This document shows positions 8,601-16,016 of a stretch of DNA of 37,983 nt, in pieces. Under the pieces are notes generated by a model, which had not been told where the DNA came from, did no database searches, and saw only the letters and a list, made by a program, of their open reading frames with translations. Source of the DNA: JAUNKE01 sp041784625. Its GTDB lineage: Bacteria; Bacillota; Clostridia; Peptostreptococcales; Filifactoraceae. The stretch is taken from positions 1-37,983 of the forward strand of contig JBHBDS010000103.1 in the NCBI GenBank assembly GCA_041784625.1, written 5' to 3'. The position numbers and the translations under genes are program-made. Every line of letters begins with the position of its first letter. The stretch's first letter is position 1.

Positions 8601-9026
8601 TTAATCATCCTCTGGTCGGATTCGTTCAATCTGATATAGTATCCAGAACAATATGAGTTGTCCAAACAATTCAACCCCCAGAATTTGAAGATAGAGCAGC
8701 GGTAATTTGGCAAAATATGCCGTCAAAAATGCAATGACAAAAGCATAGCCACTTGCCAAAAATGTGTGGTAGCCCGCATTTTTTCTGCGCTGCCTGCGAA
8801 GTTCTGCTTTTCGCTCAATGACACCCACTACCGTTCTTTTTTCCTTGTCCGAGAGTTTGCGAGAACGACGAACAAAATCAACCGCAAACAAAATGCTGCC
8901 CGTGATAATCAGTGCGATGCACAGTCCCGTCCACAACGAAAGATTGCTCACTTGCAAAAGGCGCACTGCAACATATCCCATTGTCCCAATTAGCACTTGT
9001 ACTAGCAACAAAATTCGCAAAATCAT
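8601..9026 (-). CDS. Small membrane protein of unknown function, four helices
   Basis: 141 residues, ATG at 9026 with AAAGGAG upstream. Two hydrophobic segments (about 3-23 and 30-50) are followed by a strongly basic loop (RRSRKLSDKEKR to ELRRQRRKN, about 53-83), then two more segments (88-108 and 110-131) and an acidic tail PEDD. The basic loop should face the cytoplasm. I do not recognise a family. It follows another small membrane protein gene on the same strand, 191 bp upstream, so the two may be related in function. Confidence 0.75.
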   Translation of the reverse strand: MILRILLLVQVLIGTMGYVAVRLLQVSNLSLWTGLCIALIITGSILFAVDFVRRSRKLSDKEKRTVVGVIERKAELRRQRRKNAGYHTFLASGYAFVIAFLTAYFAKLPLLYLQILGVELFGQLILFWILYQIERIRPEDD

Positions 9027-9217
9027 CGCAGCACTCCTTTCTTCAAATTCTGGAAATACACAAATTCTGAATTCTATTATTTACAAACCAAAGGTTTCTT
9101 CCTTCTCCTTGAAACTAGCCCTATTACCTCAGCTCTCGTTGACATCCATCTAGCTGTCTCGAAAAATGCTGCTTTGTGACCTTTTTCCAGCACAACATCT
9201 ACCCAGCTGAGCAAAAT

Positions 9218-9547
9218 CTATTTTTTCTCCCGATATTTGTTTTGCACAAAAACAAGGGCAATCATCAGCACAATTGTTTGAAGCATTATTATCCCTGAAG
9301 ATGCCAGCGCCCATAAGTCGCTCAACGTCATAAGGTAAATAATCTCCGCCATCAGCAGGCCGTACACGATAAACAAATTCCCCACCGCTTTGTTGTACTT
9401 TATCACATCATACACCTTGGGCGGCTCTTTCACATTTGCCCACGGCTGTACTGCTTTCTCTTTTCTCGTTCGATAAAACATACCCAGCGATGCAAATCCT
9501 ACCCCTGTTACAATTCCAATCAATTGGATCCAAACTGCCTCTCTCAT
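9218..9547 (-). CDS. Small membrane protein of unknown function, three helices
   Basis: About 109 residues. Two adjacent ATGs exist (9550 and 9547). AAGGAGG is only 2 nt from the first and 5 nt from the second, so the second is preferred. One helix lies at about 5-24, a charged loop with WANVKEPPKVYDVIKYNKA follows, then helices at about 54-72 and 80-103 and a basic end. No family was recognised. It sits between mnmE and the four-helix protein gene on the same strand. No terminator is visible on either side, so it may be read from the mnmE transcript. Confidence 0.7.
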   Translation of the reverse strand: MREAVWIQLIGIVTGVGFASLGMFYRTRKEKAVQPWANVKEPPKVYDVIKYNKAVGNLFIVYGLLMAEIIYLMTLSDLWALASSGIIMLQTIVLMIALVFVQNKYREKK

Positions 9548-9731
9548 CATAGCCTCCTTATCACGGCAAAAATCATATTCGCTTATTAACGATTCTTTCT
9601 AAAAAATGATCGATTCCACAAAATAAACGAGATTCCCCCACAACAATACACGCAGGCATACATTTAGAAAGACAACACGGGCTCTTTGTAGCAGATATTT
9701 TTCTAAAAAGGTAATTTCATATTTCCAAAAT

Positions 9732-11108
9732 CTATTTTCCAATGCAAAAACGCGAGAAAATCACATTGAGCAAATCCTCCGATGCGGTATCGCCCGTAAT
9801 TTCGCCCAAAATGTTCCAGATATTTCGAAAATCCGTCTCGATAATATCCAGCGGCAGTCCTGTGTATAGCGATTGCAATGCTTCCTCGCAAGCCTCTCCT
9901 GCTCGTTCCAGCGCATTTTTGTGTCTTGCATTGTTGATCATGTATTCATTGTCCACCGACAAGCCTTCGATCTCTACCATATGCTTGATCGCACCGATCA
10001 GCTCCTCGATTCCTTCGCCATTTTTGATCGAAGCCATAATCGTATTGTCTGGATCAAGCCGCTCTTCCACGACATCCATATCAATTTCCTGCTCCAAGTC
10101 GCATTTGTTGATAATCGCAATCACCCGTTTGTTCTCCGTCATGTCCATAATCTCGATGTCCTCTCGATCGAGTTCTCTTGAGCCATCGAGCACATGAATC
10201 ACCAAATCGGCCGATTCGATCGATTCCATCGAGCGTTTTACGCCGATTTTTTCGACCACATCATCCGTTTCACGGATCCCTGCCGTATCGATGAGACAAA
10301 TTGGCGTGCCGTCAATCGTAAAAAATTCTTCAATAATATCTCTCGTTGTGCCTGCAATTTCCGTAACAATCGCACGCTCTTCACGAAGTATCGCATTGAG
10401 CAGCGACGATTTGCCGACATTTGGCTTGCCCACAATCGAGGTTCTCAGACCATCTCGATATATTTTCCCCACTTCAAAACTCTGAATCATCTTGTGAATC
10501 GCCTCGAGCGTTGTATCCAGCGAGTCAATCAGCTCCTGGTACGTCACTTCAGGCTCATCCTCTTCTGGAAAATCCACCGCAACGGTAATCTTTGCCAAGT
10601 CCTCGGTGATTTTGTCACGCATTTTGGTCAAAGTATTCGACAATTTCCCATCGAGCTGTTTTTGCGAAATCTCGTGCCCCATGCCCGTCTTGGCTGTGAT
10701 GATATCCATTACCGCTTCCGCTTGCGAAAGATCAATTCGTCCGTTCAAAAAGGCTCTTTGCGTAAATTCTCCACGCTCCGCCAATCTTGCACCATGCTTT
10801 AGCACAAGTTCCAGCGTCTTGCGGAGGCTCTGGTATCCGCCGTGGCAGTTGATCTCCACCACATCTTCTGTCGTATAACTGTGCGGCGCTTTCATATAAG
10901 AGCAAAGCACCTGGTCAATTGGATTGTCCTCATCCATAATATGCCCCAGCATCAAGTAGCGTGGTCGGTCGGATAATTTGTGCTTATTATTTTCTGGCAC
11001 AAAAATCTTTTCCGCAATCGCAAGCGATTTTTCTCCACTGATTCGAATAATTCCCACGCCCGACTCCCCCGAGGCGGTGATGATGGCGGCAATCGTGTCT
11101 TCTAACAT
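9732..11108 (-). CDS. mnmE: tRNA modification GTPase MnmE
   Basis: A 458-residue GTPase that, with MnmG, installs the (carboxymethyl)aminomethyl group on U34 of certain tRNAs. The N-terminal tetrahydrofolate-binding domain starts TIAAIITASGESGVGIIRISG. The G domain is inserted in the helical domain: P-loop GKPNVGKSS (227-235), switch TTRD (254-257), DTAG (274-277) and NKCD near 333. The C-terminus is FCIGK, with the essential cysteine. ATG at 11108 has CAGGAG upstream. It is usually near oriC with mnmG, jag and yidC. Those partners are not here, so the gene has been separated from the usual cluster. Its promoter is divergent from the toxin-antitoxin promoter. Confidence 0.97.
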   Translation of the reverse strand: MLEDTIAAIITASGESGVGIIRISGEKSLAIAEKIFVPENNKHKLSDRPRYLMLGHIMDEDNPIDQVLCSYMKAPHSYTTEDVVEINCHGGYQSLRKTLELVLKHGARLAERGEFTQRAFLNGRIDLSQAEAVMDIITAKTGMGHEISQKQLDGKLSNTLTKMRDKITEDLAKITVAVDFPEEDEPEVTYQELIDSLDTTLEAIHKMIQSFEVGKIYRDGLRTSIVGKPNVGKSSLLNAILREERAIVTEIAGTTRDIIEEFFTIDGTPICLIDTAGIRETDDVVEKIGVKRSMESIESADLVIHVLDGSRELDREDIEIMDMTENKRVIAIINKCDLEQEIDMDVVEERLDPDNTIMASIKNGEGIEELIGAIKHMVEIEGLSVDNEYMINNARHKNALERAGEACEEALQSLYTGLPLDIIETDFRNIWNILGEITGDTASEDLLNVIFSRFCIGK

Positions 11109-11149
11109 TTTTTTCTCCTGTTCAAAAAATAATTGACATTCACAGCATC

Positions 11150-11178
11150 ATTATACCTTTTGGAAATAAATTTTACAA
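11150..11178 (-). promoter_or_regulatory. mnmE promoter
   Basis: Minus strand: TTGTAA (11178-11173), 17-bp spacer, TATAAT (11155-11150), about 40 bp from the mnmE ATG. Confidence 0.7.
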
Positions 11179-11202
11179 GATTATACAAAAATCCACCTCT
11201 AC

Positions 11203-11239
11203 TTGCATATTATGCGCATAGTGTGTATAATATGCATAT
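11203..11239 (+). promoter_or_regulatory. Toxin-antitoxin promoter with overlapping operator repeats
   Basis: TTGCAT (11203-11208), 17-bp spacer, TATAAT (11226-11231). A perfect 10-bp inverted repeat, TGCATATTAT (11204-11213) and ATAATATGCA (11227-11236), covers both promoter elements. Two shorter palindromes lie within: TATGCGCATA (11211-11220) and ATATGCATAT (11230-11239). Repeated TATGC/GCATA units are what a ribbon-helix-helix antitoxin could bind. Confidence 0.75.
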
Positions 11240-11253
11240 AAGGAGGCATTATT

Positions 11254-11529
11254 ATGGAAACCATCAGAAAAAATATAACTTTGCCCACAAATATCTACGA
11301 AACTATCAATAACCATGCGAAGAAAAATGGAATGACCTTTTCAGAGTTTATCCGAGAGGCGGCTCTAAAAGTAGTTATTCAAAATGAGAATATGGGTCTA
11401 TTGGAATATATCAACGAAAATTGCTCCTTCGTGAGCAAGGACGAACAATTGGAGATCGAGGCAATGAACATCGATTTTGAAAATTTGGATGGAAAGGAAA
11501 TCACTTTGGATGAACTTTTACAAGGTTAA
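11254..11529 (+). CDS. Ribbon-helix-helix antitoxin
   Basis: 91 residues. The N-terminus METIRKNITLPTNIYETI forms the beta strand and first helix of a CopG/RelB-like DNA-binding fold, and GMTFSEFIREAALKV gives the second helix. The acidic C-terminal half (about 50-91) is the likely toxin-binding arm. The start has AAGGAGG 8 nt upstream. The gene precedes and overlaps a RelE-like toxin by 20 bp, the usual order for this class. The protein should neutralise the toxin and repress the shared promoter through the palindromes at 11203-11239. It is a type II system by arrangement; no activity can be shown from sequence. Confidence 0.85.
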   Translation: METIRKNITLPTNIYETINNHAKKNGMTFSEFIREAALKVVIQNENMGLLEYINENCSFVSKDEQLEIEAMNIDFENLDGKEITLDELLQG

Positions 11530-11794
11530 GTATTCGAAATCCGCCGAAAAATTTATCAAAAAGAACAAAGCAATTGGTCTACGATTCTACAAGGCATTTG
11601 AAGAGATTGCGCAAGATCGTGAAAATATCCAGTTTTATGATGTAAAAAAATTTTACTCCACCAAATATAACGATATCTCCCGTCTGAGAATCGGCGATTA
11701 TCGTGCAGTATTTCGTATCGTAAACAACGAACTACTCATCTTTGTATTTGATGTTGGCTCAAGAGGCGACATCTACAAAAACAAAAATCTCTAG
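11510..11794 (+). CDS. RelE/ParE-type toxin
   Basis: 94 residues from the ATG at 11510. The frame is open further upstream, but MNFYKVKYSKSAEKFIKK is the normal start of this family and lies 20 bp inside the antitoxin gene, with AAAGGA upstream. The core ISRLRIGDYRAVFRI and the final FVFDVGSRGDIYKN match the RelE/ParE fold, with arginines in the central strand that RelE-type ribonucleases use. It probably cleaves mRNA on the ribosome (RelE-like) rather than poisoning gyrase (ParE-like), but the two cannot be separated reliably here. Confidence 0.85.
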   Translation: MNFYKVKYSKSAEKFIKKNKAIGLRFYKAFEEIAQDRENIQFYDVKKFYSTKYNDISRLRIGDYRAVFRIVNNELLIFVFDVGSRGDIYKNKNL

Positions 11795-12064
11795 CAAAGA
11801 GACCACCTCTTCGGAATGATTATTGTGCTCTTTATCATTTTCTCTACTTCCTGAAATTCCGATTGAAAATTATTCCTGCAAAGAAAAAAACAACCTATCG
11901 TTGTTCATATTGTAGCTTCTCTTATTCTTCCAAGCAAATGGAGTATAAGCAGGTATGTTCTAAACATTATTAATCAGTACACCCAATCCTAAATATCATC
12001 AATCCAGTTTGGTATTTTTGATTCACTTTGATTGATTTCAAAAAAATTTTTTACGAAATTCCCG
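11795..12064 (+). other. Gene-free spacer with a cysteine-containing open fragment
   Basis: No gene with a start and ribosome site is present. From 11795 to 11973 one frame stays open without ATG and ends in TTYRCSYCSFSYSSKQMEYK and VCSKHY before TAA. The C-x2-C pair could be the remnant of a zinc-ribbon or transposase-type protein, or chance. The rest is A/T rich and featureless up to the MarR promoter. Confidence 0.3.
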
Positions 12065-12093
12065 TTGACTTTTATCTCTAGTTAGAGTATAAT
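12065..12093 (+). promoter_or_regulatory. marR promoter with operator in the spacer
   Basis: TTGACT (12065-12070), 17-bp spacer, TATAAT (12088-12093). The spacer ends in the palindrome CTCTA-GT-TAGAG (12076-12087), well placed for autorepression by the MarR protein. Confidence 0.8.
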
Positions 12094-12122
12094 TCAAATC
12101 AATCTACAAAACGGAGAGCATT

Positions 12123-12548
12123 ATGTCAAAAAAAGAATTGCAAATCGTCATCGGTCTCAACCGTGCGACGAATAAAATCAACCGTGCAACAGCGAATCTT
12201 TGTGCAAAATACAATCTCACGCTCAGCCAATTCGGCGTGCTGGAGGCGTTGTATCACAAAGGAGATCTCAAGGTCGGCGAAGTAAAAAATTTGATTCTCA
12301 GCAGCGATGGTACGATCCCTGTCGTGGTCAAGAATTTGGAAAAAAATCATTGGATTACCAGATCGACTAAGCCAGACGACAAGCGCTGCACGATCTTGCA
12401 GCTGACGGATGAGGGTCGAGCGCTGATTGCAGAGGTCTATCCGCAGAATGTGGAGATTATTGTAGAAGAAATGAAAACTTGGAGCGAAGAGGACAAAGAA
12501 TCGCTCGTCTATTTATTAAAGAAATTTGGAGGAAAACATGAGTATTAA
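12123..12548 (+). CDS. MarR family transcriptional regulator
   Basis: 141 residues with the MarR winged helix-turn-helix. LTLSQFGVLEALYHKGD gives the first helices, SDGTIPVVVKNLEKNHWI the recognition helix region, and DDKRCTILQLTDEG the wing (about 30-105). Helical ends form the dimer interface. It overlaps the following nitroreductase gene by 11 bp, so the pair is one operon. MarR proteins next to nitroreductases often respond to quinones, electrophiles or oxidants (as MhqR in Bacillus). One cysteine near residue 27 and one in the wing could sense oxidation, but that is a guess. The operator-like palindrome lies in its own promoter. Confidence 0.9.
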   Translation: MSKKELQIVIGLNRATNKINRATANLCAKYNLTLSQFGVLEALYHKGDLKVGEVKNLILSSDGTIPVVVKNLEKNHWITRSTKPDDKRCTILQLTDEGRALIAEVYPQNVEIIVEEMKTWSEEDKESLVYLLKKFGGKHEY

Positions 12549-13110
12549 ACAATCTTTGGAACAACGCAGAAGCTATTATGATATTAACAAAAACTTGCCA
12601 GTCTCTTTTGAGGAAGTGGAGCAACTGGTAAAGGATGTGACATTGCTTGTGCCAGATGCATTCAATGCGCAAACTTCGCACGTTGTATTGGCGCTTGGCG
12701 AAAAACACGATGAGCTATGGGATAGTATTTACGATGTATTTGAAGGACAAGTTCCGAGAGAAAAAATCGACAGCTTCAAAGCAGGCGCTGGAACGGTTCT
12801 ATATTTCTACGACGAAAATATTGTCAAAGGACTTCAAGAACAATTCCCACTGTATGCAGCAAATTTTCCAGTGTGGGCAAACCATGCGAGCGCAATGCTT
12901 CAACTTAGCATCTGGTCTGCGCTTCGTGAAAAAGGAATCGGCGCTTCACTACAGCATTATAATCCAGTGATCGATGCGAAAATGCGTGAGCTGTTTAATC
13001 TTCCTGAAAATTTGGTGCTGGTTGCGCAGATGCCATTTGGCGGAATCGGAAGCGAGCCAGAAGCAAAAGAAAAAAATCCAATCGAGACAAGAGTTCATGT
13101 GTTCAAATAA
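12538..13110 (+). CDS. Nitroreductase family flavoprotein
   Basis: 190 residues from the ATG at 12538, preceded by TTTGGAGG. The start IKQSLEQRRSYYDINK is the FMN-phosphate binding region of NAD(P)H-dependent nitroreductases. PDAFNAQTSHVVLAL carries the conserved N-x-Q-x-W/H-like segment, and VLVAQMPFGGIGSEP the C-terminal flavin contact. It probably reduces quinones or nitro compounds with FMN as cofactor. The upstream in-frame ATG at 12526 lies in the MarR gene and has no own ribosome site. Its regulator is encoded just upstream, which fits stress-induced detoxification. Confidence 0.9.
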   Translation: MSIKQSLEQRRSYYDINKNLPVSFEEVEQLVKDVTLLVPDAFNAQTSHVVLALGEKHDELWDSIYDVFEGQVPREKIDSFKAGAGTVLYFYDENIVKGLQEQFPLYAANFPVWANHASAMLQLSIWSALREKGIGASLQHYNPVIDAKMRELFNLPENLVLVAQMPFGGIGSEPEAKEKNPIETRVHVFK

Positions 13111-13162
13111 TGGAAAACAACTTCTTTGCGTCACCCTTCTGAAACAGTATTACGACAAGTAG

Positions 13163-13205
13163 ACTTTCTACGTTGCCGTCGGCGGACGCAAGAAAGTTCG
13201 TTTTT
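13163..13205 (+). terminator. Probable terminator of the marR-nitroreductase operon
   Basis: ACTTTCT (13163-13169) pairs with AGAAAGT (13191-13197), with an inner stem TTGC/GCAA and GTC/GAC. TCGTTTTT follows. The stem is imperfect. Confidence 0.6.
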
Positions 13206-13261
13206 CGACTTGAGGTAATACATCAATGTATATCCATCATTGTTATCTATTCGAAAAAGCG

Positions 13262-13376
13262 TTCATTGATGAAATATAATGAATTTCTACGCAAGAAAGG
13301 TTGTATTGAAAATATTTACCGTATTGAATACCGACCATAGATAGAGATGAGTAATCCTATTTGTGGTCGTTTTTTT
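13262..13376 (+). ncRNA. Candidate small RNA or leader
   Basis: A TATAAT box (13275-13280) follows a TTCAT-TG-ATGAA palindrome (13262-13273), but the -35 is poor. About 50 nt later a hairpin CGACCA (13332-13337) / TGGTCG (13364-13369) is followed by seven T. No ORF lies between. GGTTGTATT at about 13299 could pair with AATACCGACC (about 13327-13336), which would compete with the terminator stem. This could be a short sRNA or an attenuator leader for the DUF2680-like gene 124 bp downstream. Confidence 0.4.
13332..13376 (+). terminator. Intrinsic terminator upstream of the DUF2680-like gene
   Basis: Stem CGACCA/TGGTCG with an inner ATAG/CTAT, followed by TTTTTTT (13370-13376). It ends a transcript that contains no gene. 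Confidence 0.75.
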
Positions 13377-13499
13377 CATTTTTCACCAAAATATTTCAAA
13401 AATCTTTTACAGAATCTTCAACTACTGTTCACATTTGCTCGATATGATAAGACTGTGCAAAGAGCACAAATCTAAAACAGAAAGTAAGGTGAACGAAAT

Positions 13500-14027
13500 A
13501 TGAAGACAAAAAAGGTGGCAGCACTACTAGCTGCGGGACTATTGTCCACATCGGCGGTTGCTTTTGCAGCAGATTCTACAAGTTCTGCTACAACAAAGTC
13601 CAACAAGCCGACAACAACATCTTCCCAAAATCAAGACAAATCGCAAAGTACGAAGTCGACACAAAAATCCGATAAGAGTACTTCGCAAGCAAAGCCTGAG
13701 CTAACGGATGCGCAAAAGGCAGAGCGTGAGCAAAAATCAGCTGCAAAAGAAGCAAGAGCTAGCAAATGGGCTGCGCTATCCGCATCTCAAAAAAATCAAG
13801 TGTATGCAATTGAAGAAAAAATCGTAGCACTTGAAAAAGAAAAATTGGATACGCTCGCATCGCTCGGCGTAATCGACAAAGCAACTGCTGATGCGCAGAA
13901 AAAACAGCTTGATGAAAGACTTGCCAACTGGAAAAGCTCTGGTGAATATCCATCTGGAAAAGGAGCAAAAGGTAGCAAGAGCGACGTCAGCAAAGGGACA
14001 CGTTCGACGGACAAACAAGCGAGCTAA
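13500..14027 (+). CDS. Secreted DUF2680 (YckD-like) protein
   Basis: 175 residues. A signal peptide (Lys-rich start, hydrophobic 7-20, cut after AFA at 23) is followed by a Ser/Thr/Lys-rich linker (24-65) of low complexity. The conserved part begins with ELTDAQKAE (67-75) and continues as SASQKNQVYAIEEKIVALEK to KKQLDERLANWKSSGEYP (about 94-151), the pattern of DUF2680. The tail is basic and Gly/Ser/Lys rich. It has no cell-wall anchor, so it is probably released or held by charge. The ribosome site is AAGTAAGGTG. Family function is unknown. A terminator and structured RNA segments flank the gene on both sides. Confidence 0.75.
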   Translation: MKTKKVAALLAAGLLSTSAVAFAADSTSSATTKSNKPTTTSSQNQDKSQSTKSTQKSDKSTSQAKPELTDAQKAEREQKSAAKEARASKWAALSASQKNQVYAIEEKIVALEKEKLDTLASLGVIDKATADAQKKQLDERLANWKSSGEYPSGKGAKGSKSDVSKGTRSTDKQAS

Positions 14028-14060
14028 CAACGCTCATAAGTAAACCCCTCATAAAATAAA

Positions 14061-14227
14061 GGCGTTAATCGCCAACCCCTTAAAATATGATACAGGAAGA
14101 GGCAGACCAGCACCTGCTTCTTCCAAACAAAATCTCAAACAATTGAACTAAATAGCACATCCCCCTGTGCAAAAAAGGCTACCCAAGCCAAAAATGACGA
14201 GCTTCACATCGGAGCTCGTCATTTTTT
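14061..14227 (+). ncRNA. Highly structured 3' region or candidate ncRNA
   Basis: Five hairpins follow in a row without an ORF. They are GGCG/CGCC (14061-14073), an 11-bp stem GGAAGAGGCAG/CTGCTTCTTCC with one G-T pair (14095-14124), GCACA/TGTGC (14155-14170), GGCT/AGCC (14177-14189), and the terminator (14191-14227). It may be the 3' UTR of the DUF2680-like gene or a processed RNA. No clear promoter is seen. Confidence 0.35.
14191..14227. terminator. Strong bidirectional terminator
   Basis: AAAATGACGAGCT (14191-14203) pairs perfectly with AGCTCGTCATTTT (14213-14225), and T runs are available on both strands. It separates the DUF2680-like gene from the convergent acidic membrane protein gene. 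Confidence 0.9.
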
Positions 14228-14265
14228 AAGTTATGGTTGATTCAATTTTTTCATGGTTCTTTTTT

Positions 14266-14289
14266 ACTCTGATCTTCACTCTGATCTTG
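14266..14289. repeat. Short tandem repeat
   Basis: ACTCTGATCTTC (14266-14277) is followed directly by ACTCTGATCTTG (14278-14289). It lies in the otherwise featureless spacer downstream of the acidic membrane protein gene. Confidence 0.6.
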
Positions 14290-14397
14290 GTCTGCTGATT
14301 GCAATCTCCGTCCATTTTACATTGTTTCTATTCCGCATTAATTCGTTACTGGAAAGCATTGAATCCATCTTGTATTTTTTAATGATTTTATGATCAT

Positions 14398-15819
14398 TTA
14401 CAGCTTTTCTCTTTTTTGTTCTCTTTGCGCTCGATAGTAGTCGATTTGTTTTAAATACATATCTGCTTGATTGTTGTAGAAATCAAATTTTTCCGTGGAT
14501 TGGTCGAGCAAGGACTGATGGTATTCTTTTTGTTTGCGGAAAATCTCTGCCTGCTGAATGATAAATTCATATTGGTTGCGGAAGTATTCTTCTTGCTGAA
14601 TACAAAAATCTTCCAGCTCCATCGCTTCTGGCATTTCTTCTTTGCCTTCCTCTTGGAAGCTGATTTGATCCACTGTTTGTTCAGAGATTTCTTCTTGTGC
14701 TAGTTCTTGATCAATTTGTTTTGCTAGAATTTCGTTTTGAACGGCTGCGATGTTTTCTGCTTCATCATCGATTACCATTCCGCCTTCAAGCACTGCGCCA
14801 AGCTCTTCTTCGCCAAAGAGCACCGCCAATCCTTGCGTGAAGCTCAGCGGTTTTTCAAGCACTTCGTCTGTTTCCGCAAGCTCGGTCGCGTCCTCATCTG
14901 CCAACGCCGTGAGCGCACTTTCTTCGATCGGTTCGCTGATTCCTTGGTTGAACAGCTCTTCCAAGCTCATCAGATCAGATTCCATCTCTCCTTGTGATTC
15001 CAAATTCTCCATTTCTCGATCCAAATTATCGACTTCTAGACTCATTTCTTCGGCCTCCTCTGCAGCCGTTTCGACTTCTTCCGTAATTTCTTCCTCTGTA
15101 GATTGAATTTCTTCCACTTGTATCGGATCGACTGAATCTTCTTCTGATGTTTGAGCTTCCATTTCGTTTTCTTGCGATTGCGATTCTTCGGTCTCAAATG
15201 ATTCTACACGCACAGCTGCCTCTTCTTTTCCAAGACGAAGCACCTCTCGCTCACGCTGTTCCATGACCGATTCCATCGCTTGCTCTCGAGCAATGCGTCT
15301 TGCCTCCAGTCGCTCCTTTTCGAGACGATCCCGTTCTTTGCGGTTGGCAACAAGGAAACACAACAAGAACACAAACAACGGAGCCAAACCATACACCGAA
15401 TTATATAGCACATCCATCTGCGAAAAATAATTGACTCGTGCAAACGATAGATACGCCCAGTACAGCGAAACGCCTGACGAAACAAAACCTGTAAGCATCA
15501 TTGCATTTAAGAAGTTTTCTCCGCCATGCCCTGGATTTTTTTTGCTCGTCGCCATAAAAAAAATAACGAACAAGATAAAAAACATCGTCACGCCGATTTC
15601 TGCGGAAGTAAACCACGCTGGTAACAGTGCAAGAAGCGCTGCCCAACCAACCGATGTGGATACGGTTTTTCTCCCCTTGATGAGCGCACTGATTCCGTAG
15701 AGAGACAATACGAGAATCATCAAAGAGATGTACACACCATACTCGATGTGTTCGAGCGAGTGTGCCATTCCCGAAATCATAATCGTGACGCCTGATATGA
15801 TATTTTGAAATTGCTGCAT
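14398..15819 (-). CDS. Membrane protein with long acidic coiled-coil tail, unknown function
   Basis: 473 residues from the ATG at 15819, which has GGGGGT upstream; an ATG at 15855 in the same frame has no ribosome site. About five membrane segments (27-47, 57-71, 74-91, 105-126, 140-159) are followed by a long cytoplasmic tail. The tail begins with a basic/acidic coiled coil (RKERDRLEKERLEARRIARE), passes through a very Glu-rich stretch (about 205-385), and ends in a Gln/Tyr-rich helical segment (FRNQYEFIIQQAE to YYRAQREQKREKL). No enzyme motif is visible. The layout suggests a membrane-anchored scaffold or filament-like protein. It is divergent from the MATE exporter gene. I do not recognise a family. 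Confidence 0.75.
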   Translation of the reverse strand: MQQFQNIISGVTIMISGMAHSLEHIEYGVYISLMILVLSLYGISALIKGRKTVSTSVGWAALLALLPAWFTSAEIGVTMFFILFVIFFMATSKKNPGHGGENFLNAMMLTGFVSSGVSLYWAYLSFARVNYFSQMDVLYNSVYGLAPLFVFLLCFLVANRKERDRLEKERLEARRIAREQAMESVMEQREREVLRLGKEEAAVRVESFETEESQSQENEMEAQTSEEDSVDPIQVEEIQSTEEEITEEVETAAEEAEEMSLEVDNLDREMENLESQGEMESDLMSLEELFNQGISEPIEESALTALADEDATELAETDEVLEKPLSFTQGLAVLFGEEELGAVLEGGMVIDDEAENIAAVQNEILAKQIDQELAQEEISEQTVDQISFQEEGKEEMPEAMELEDFCIQQEEYFRNQYEFIIQQAEIFRKQKEYHQSLLDQSTEKFDFYNNQADMYLKQIDYYRAQREQKREKL

Positions 15820-15953
15820 ATTCTTACCCCCAGCCTTCCTATTTATTGCATTCATTCTATCACAAGTTTTTACACAATTCTATAATTTTACTCTAATTTC
15901 GAGAAAAAGTTTCAAAACACTTGGCTAGATTCGCATAACGGCATGCTTTTTCT

Positions 15954-15981
15954 TTGGAAATCATTCATCCTGTGTTACAAT
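15954..15981 (+). promoter_or_regulatory. MATE gene promoter
   Basis: TTGGAA (15954-15959), 16-bp spacer, TACAAT (15976-15981), about 36 bp before the chosen start. Confidence 0.55.
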
Positions 15982-16016
15982 ATATAGAAGGTTTGTTTGA
16001 GAGAAGGAAAAAAATT

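Noticed and set aside
8476..8604. 42-codon plus-strand ORF after xpt
   Set aside because: It has no ribosome site, begins in the terminator T tract, and overlaps the end of the minus-strand membrane gene.
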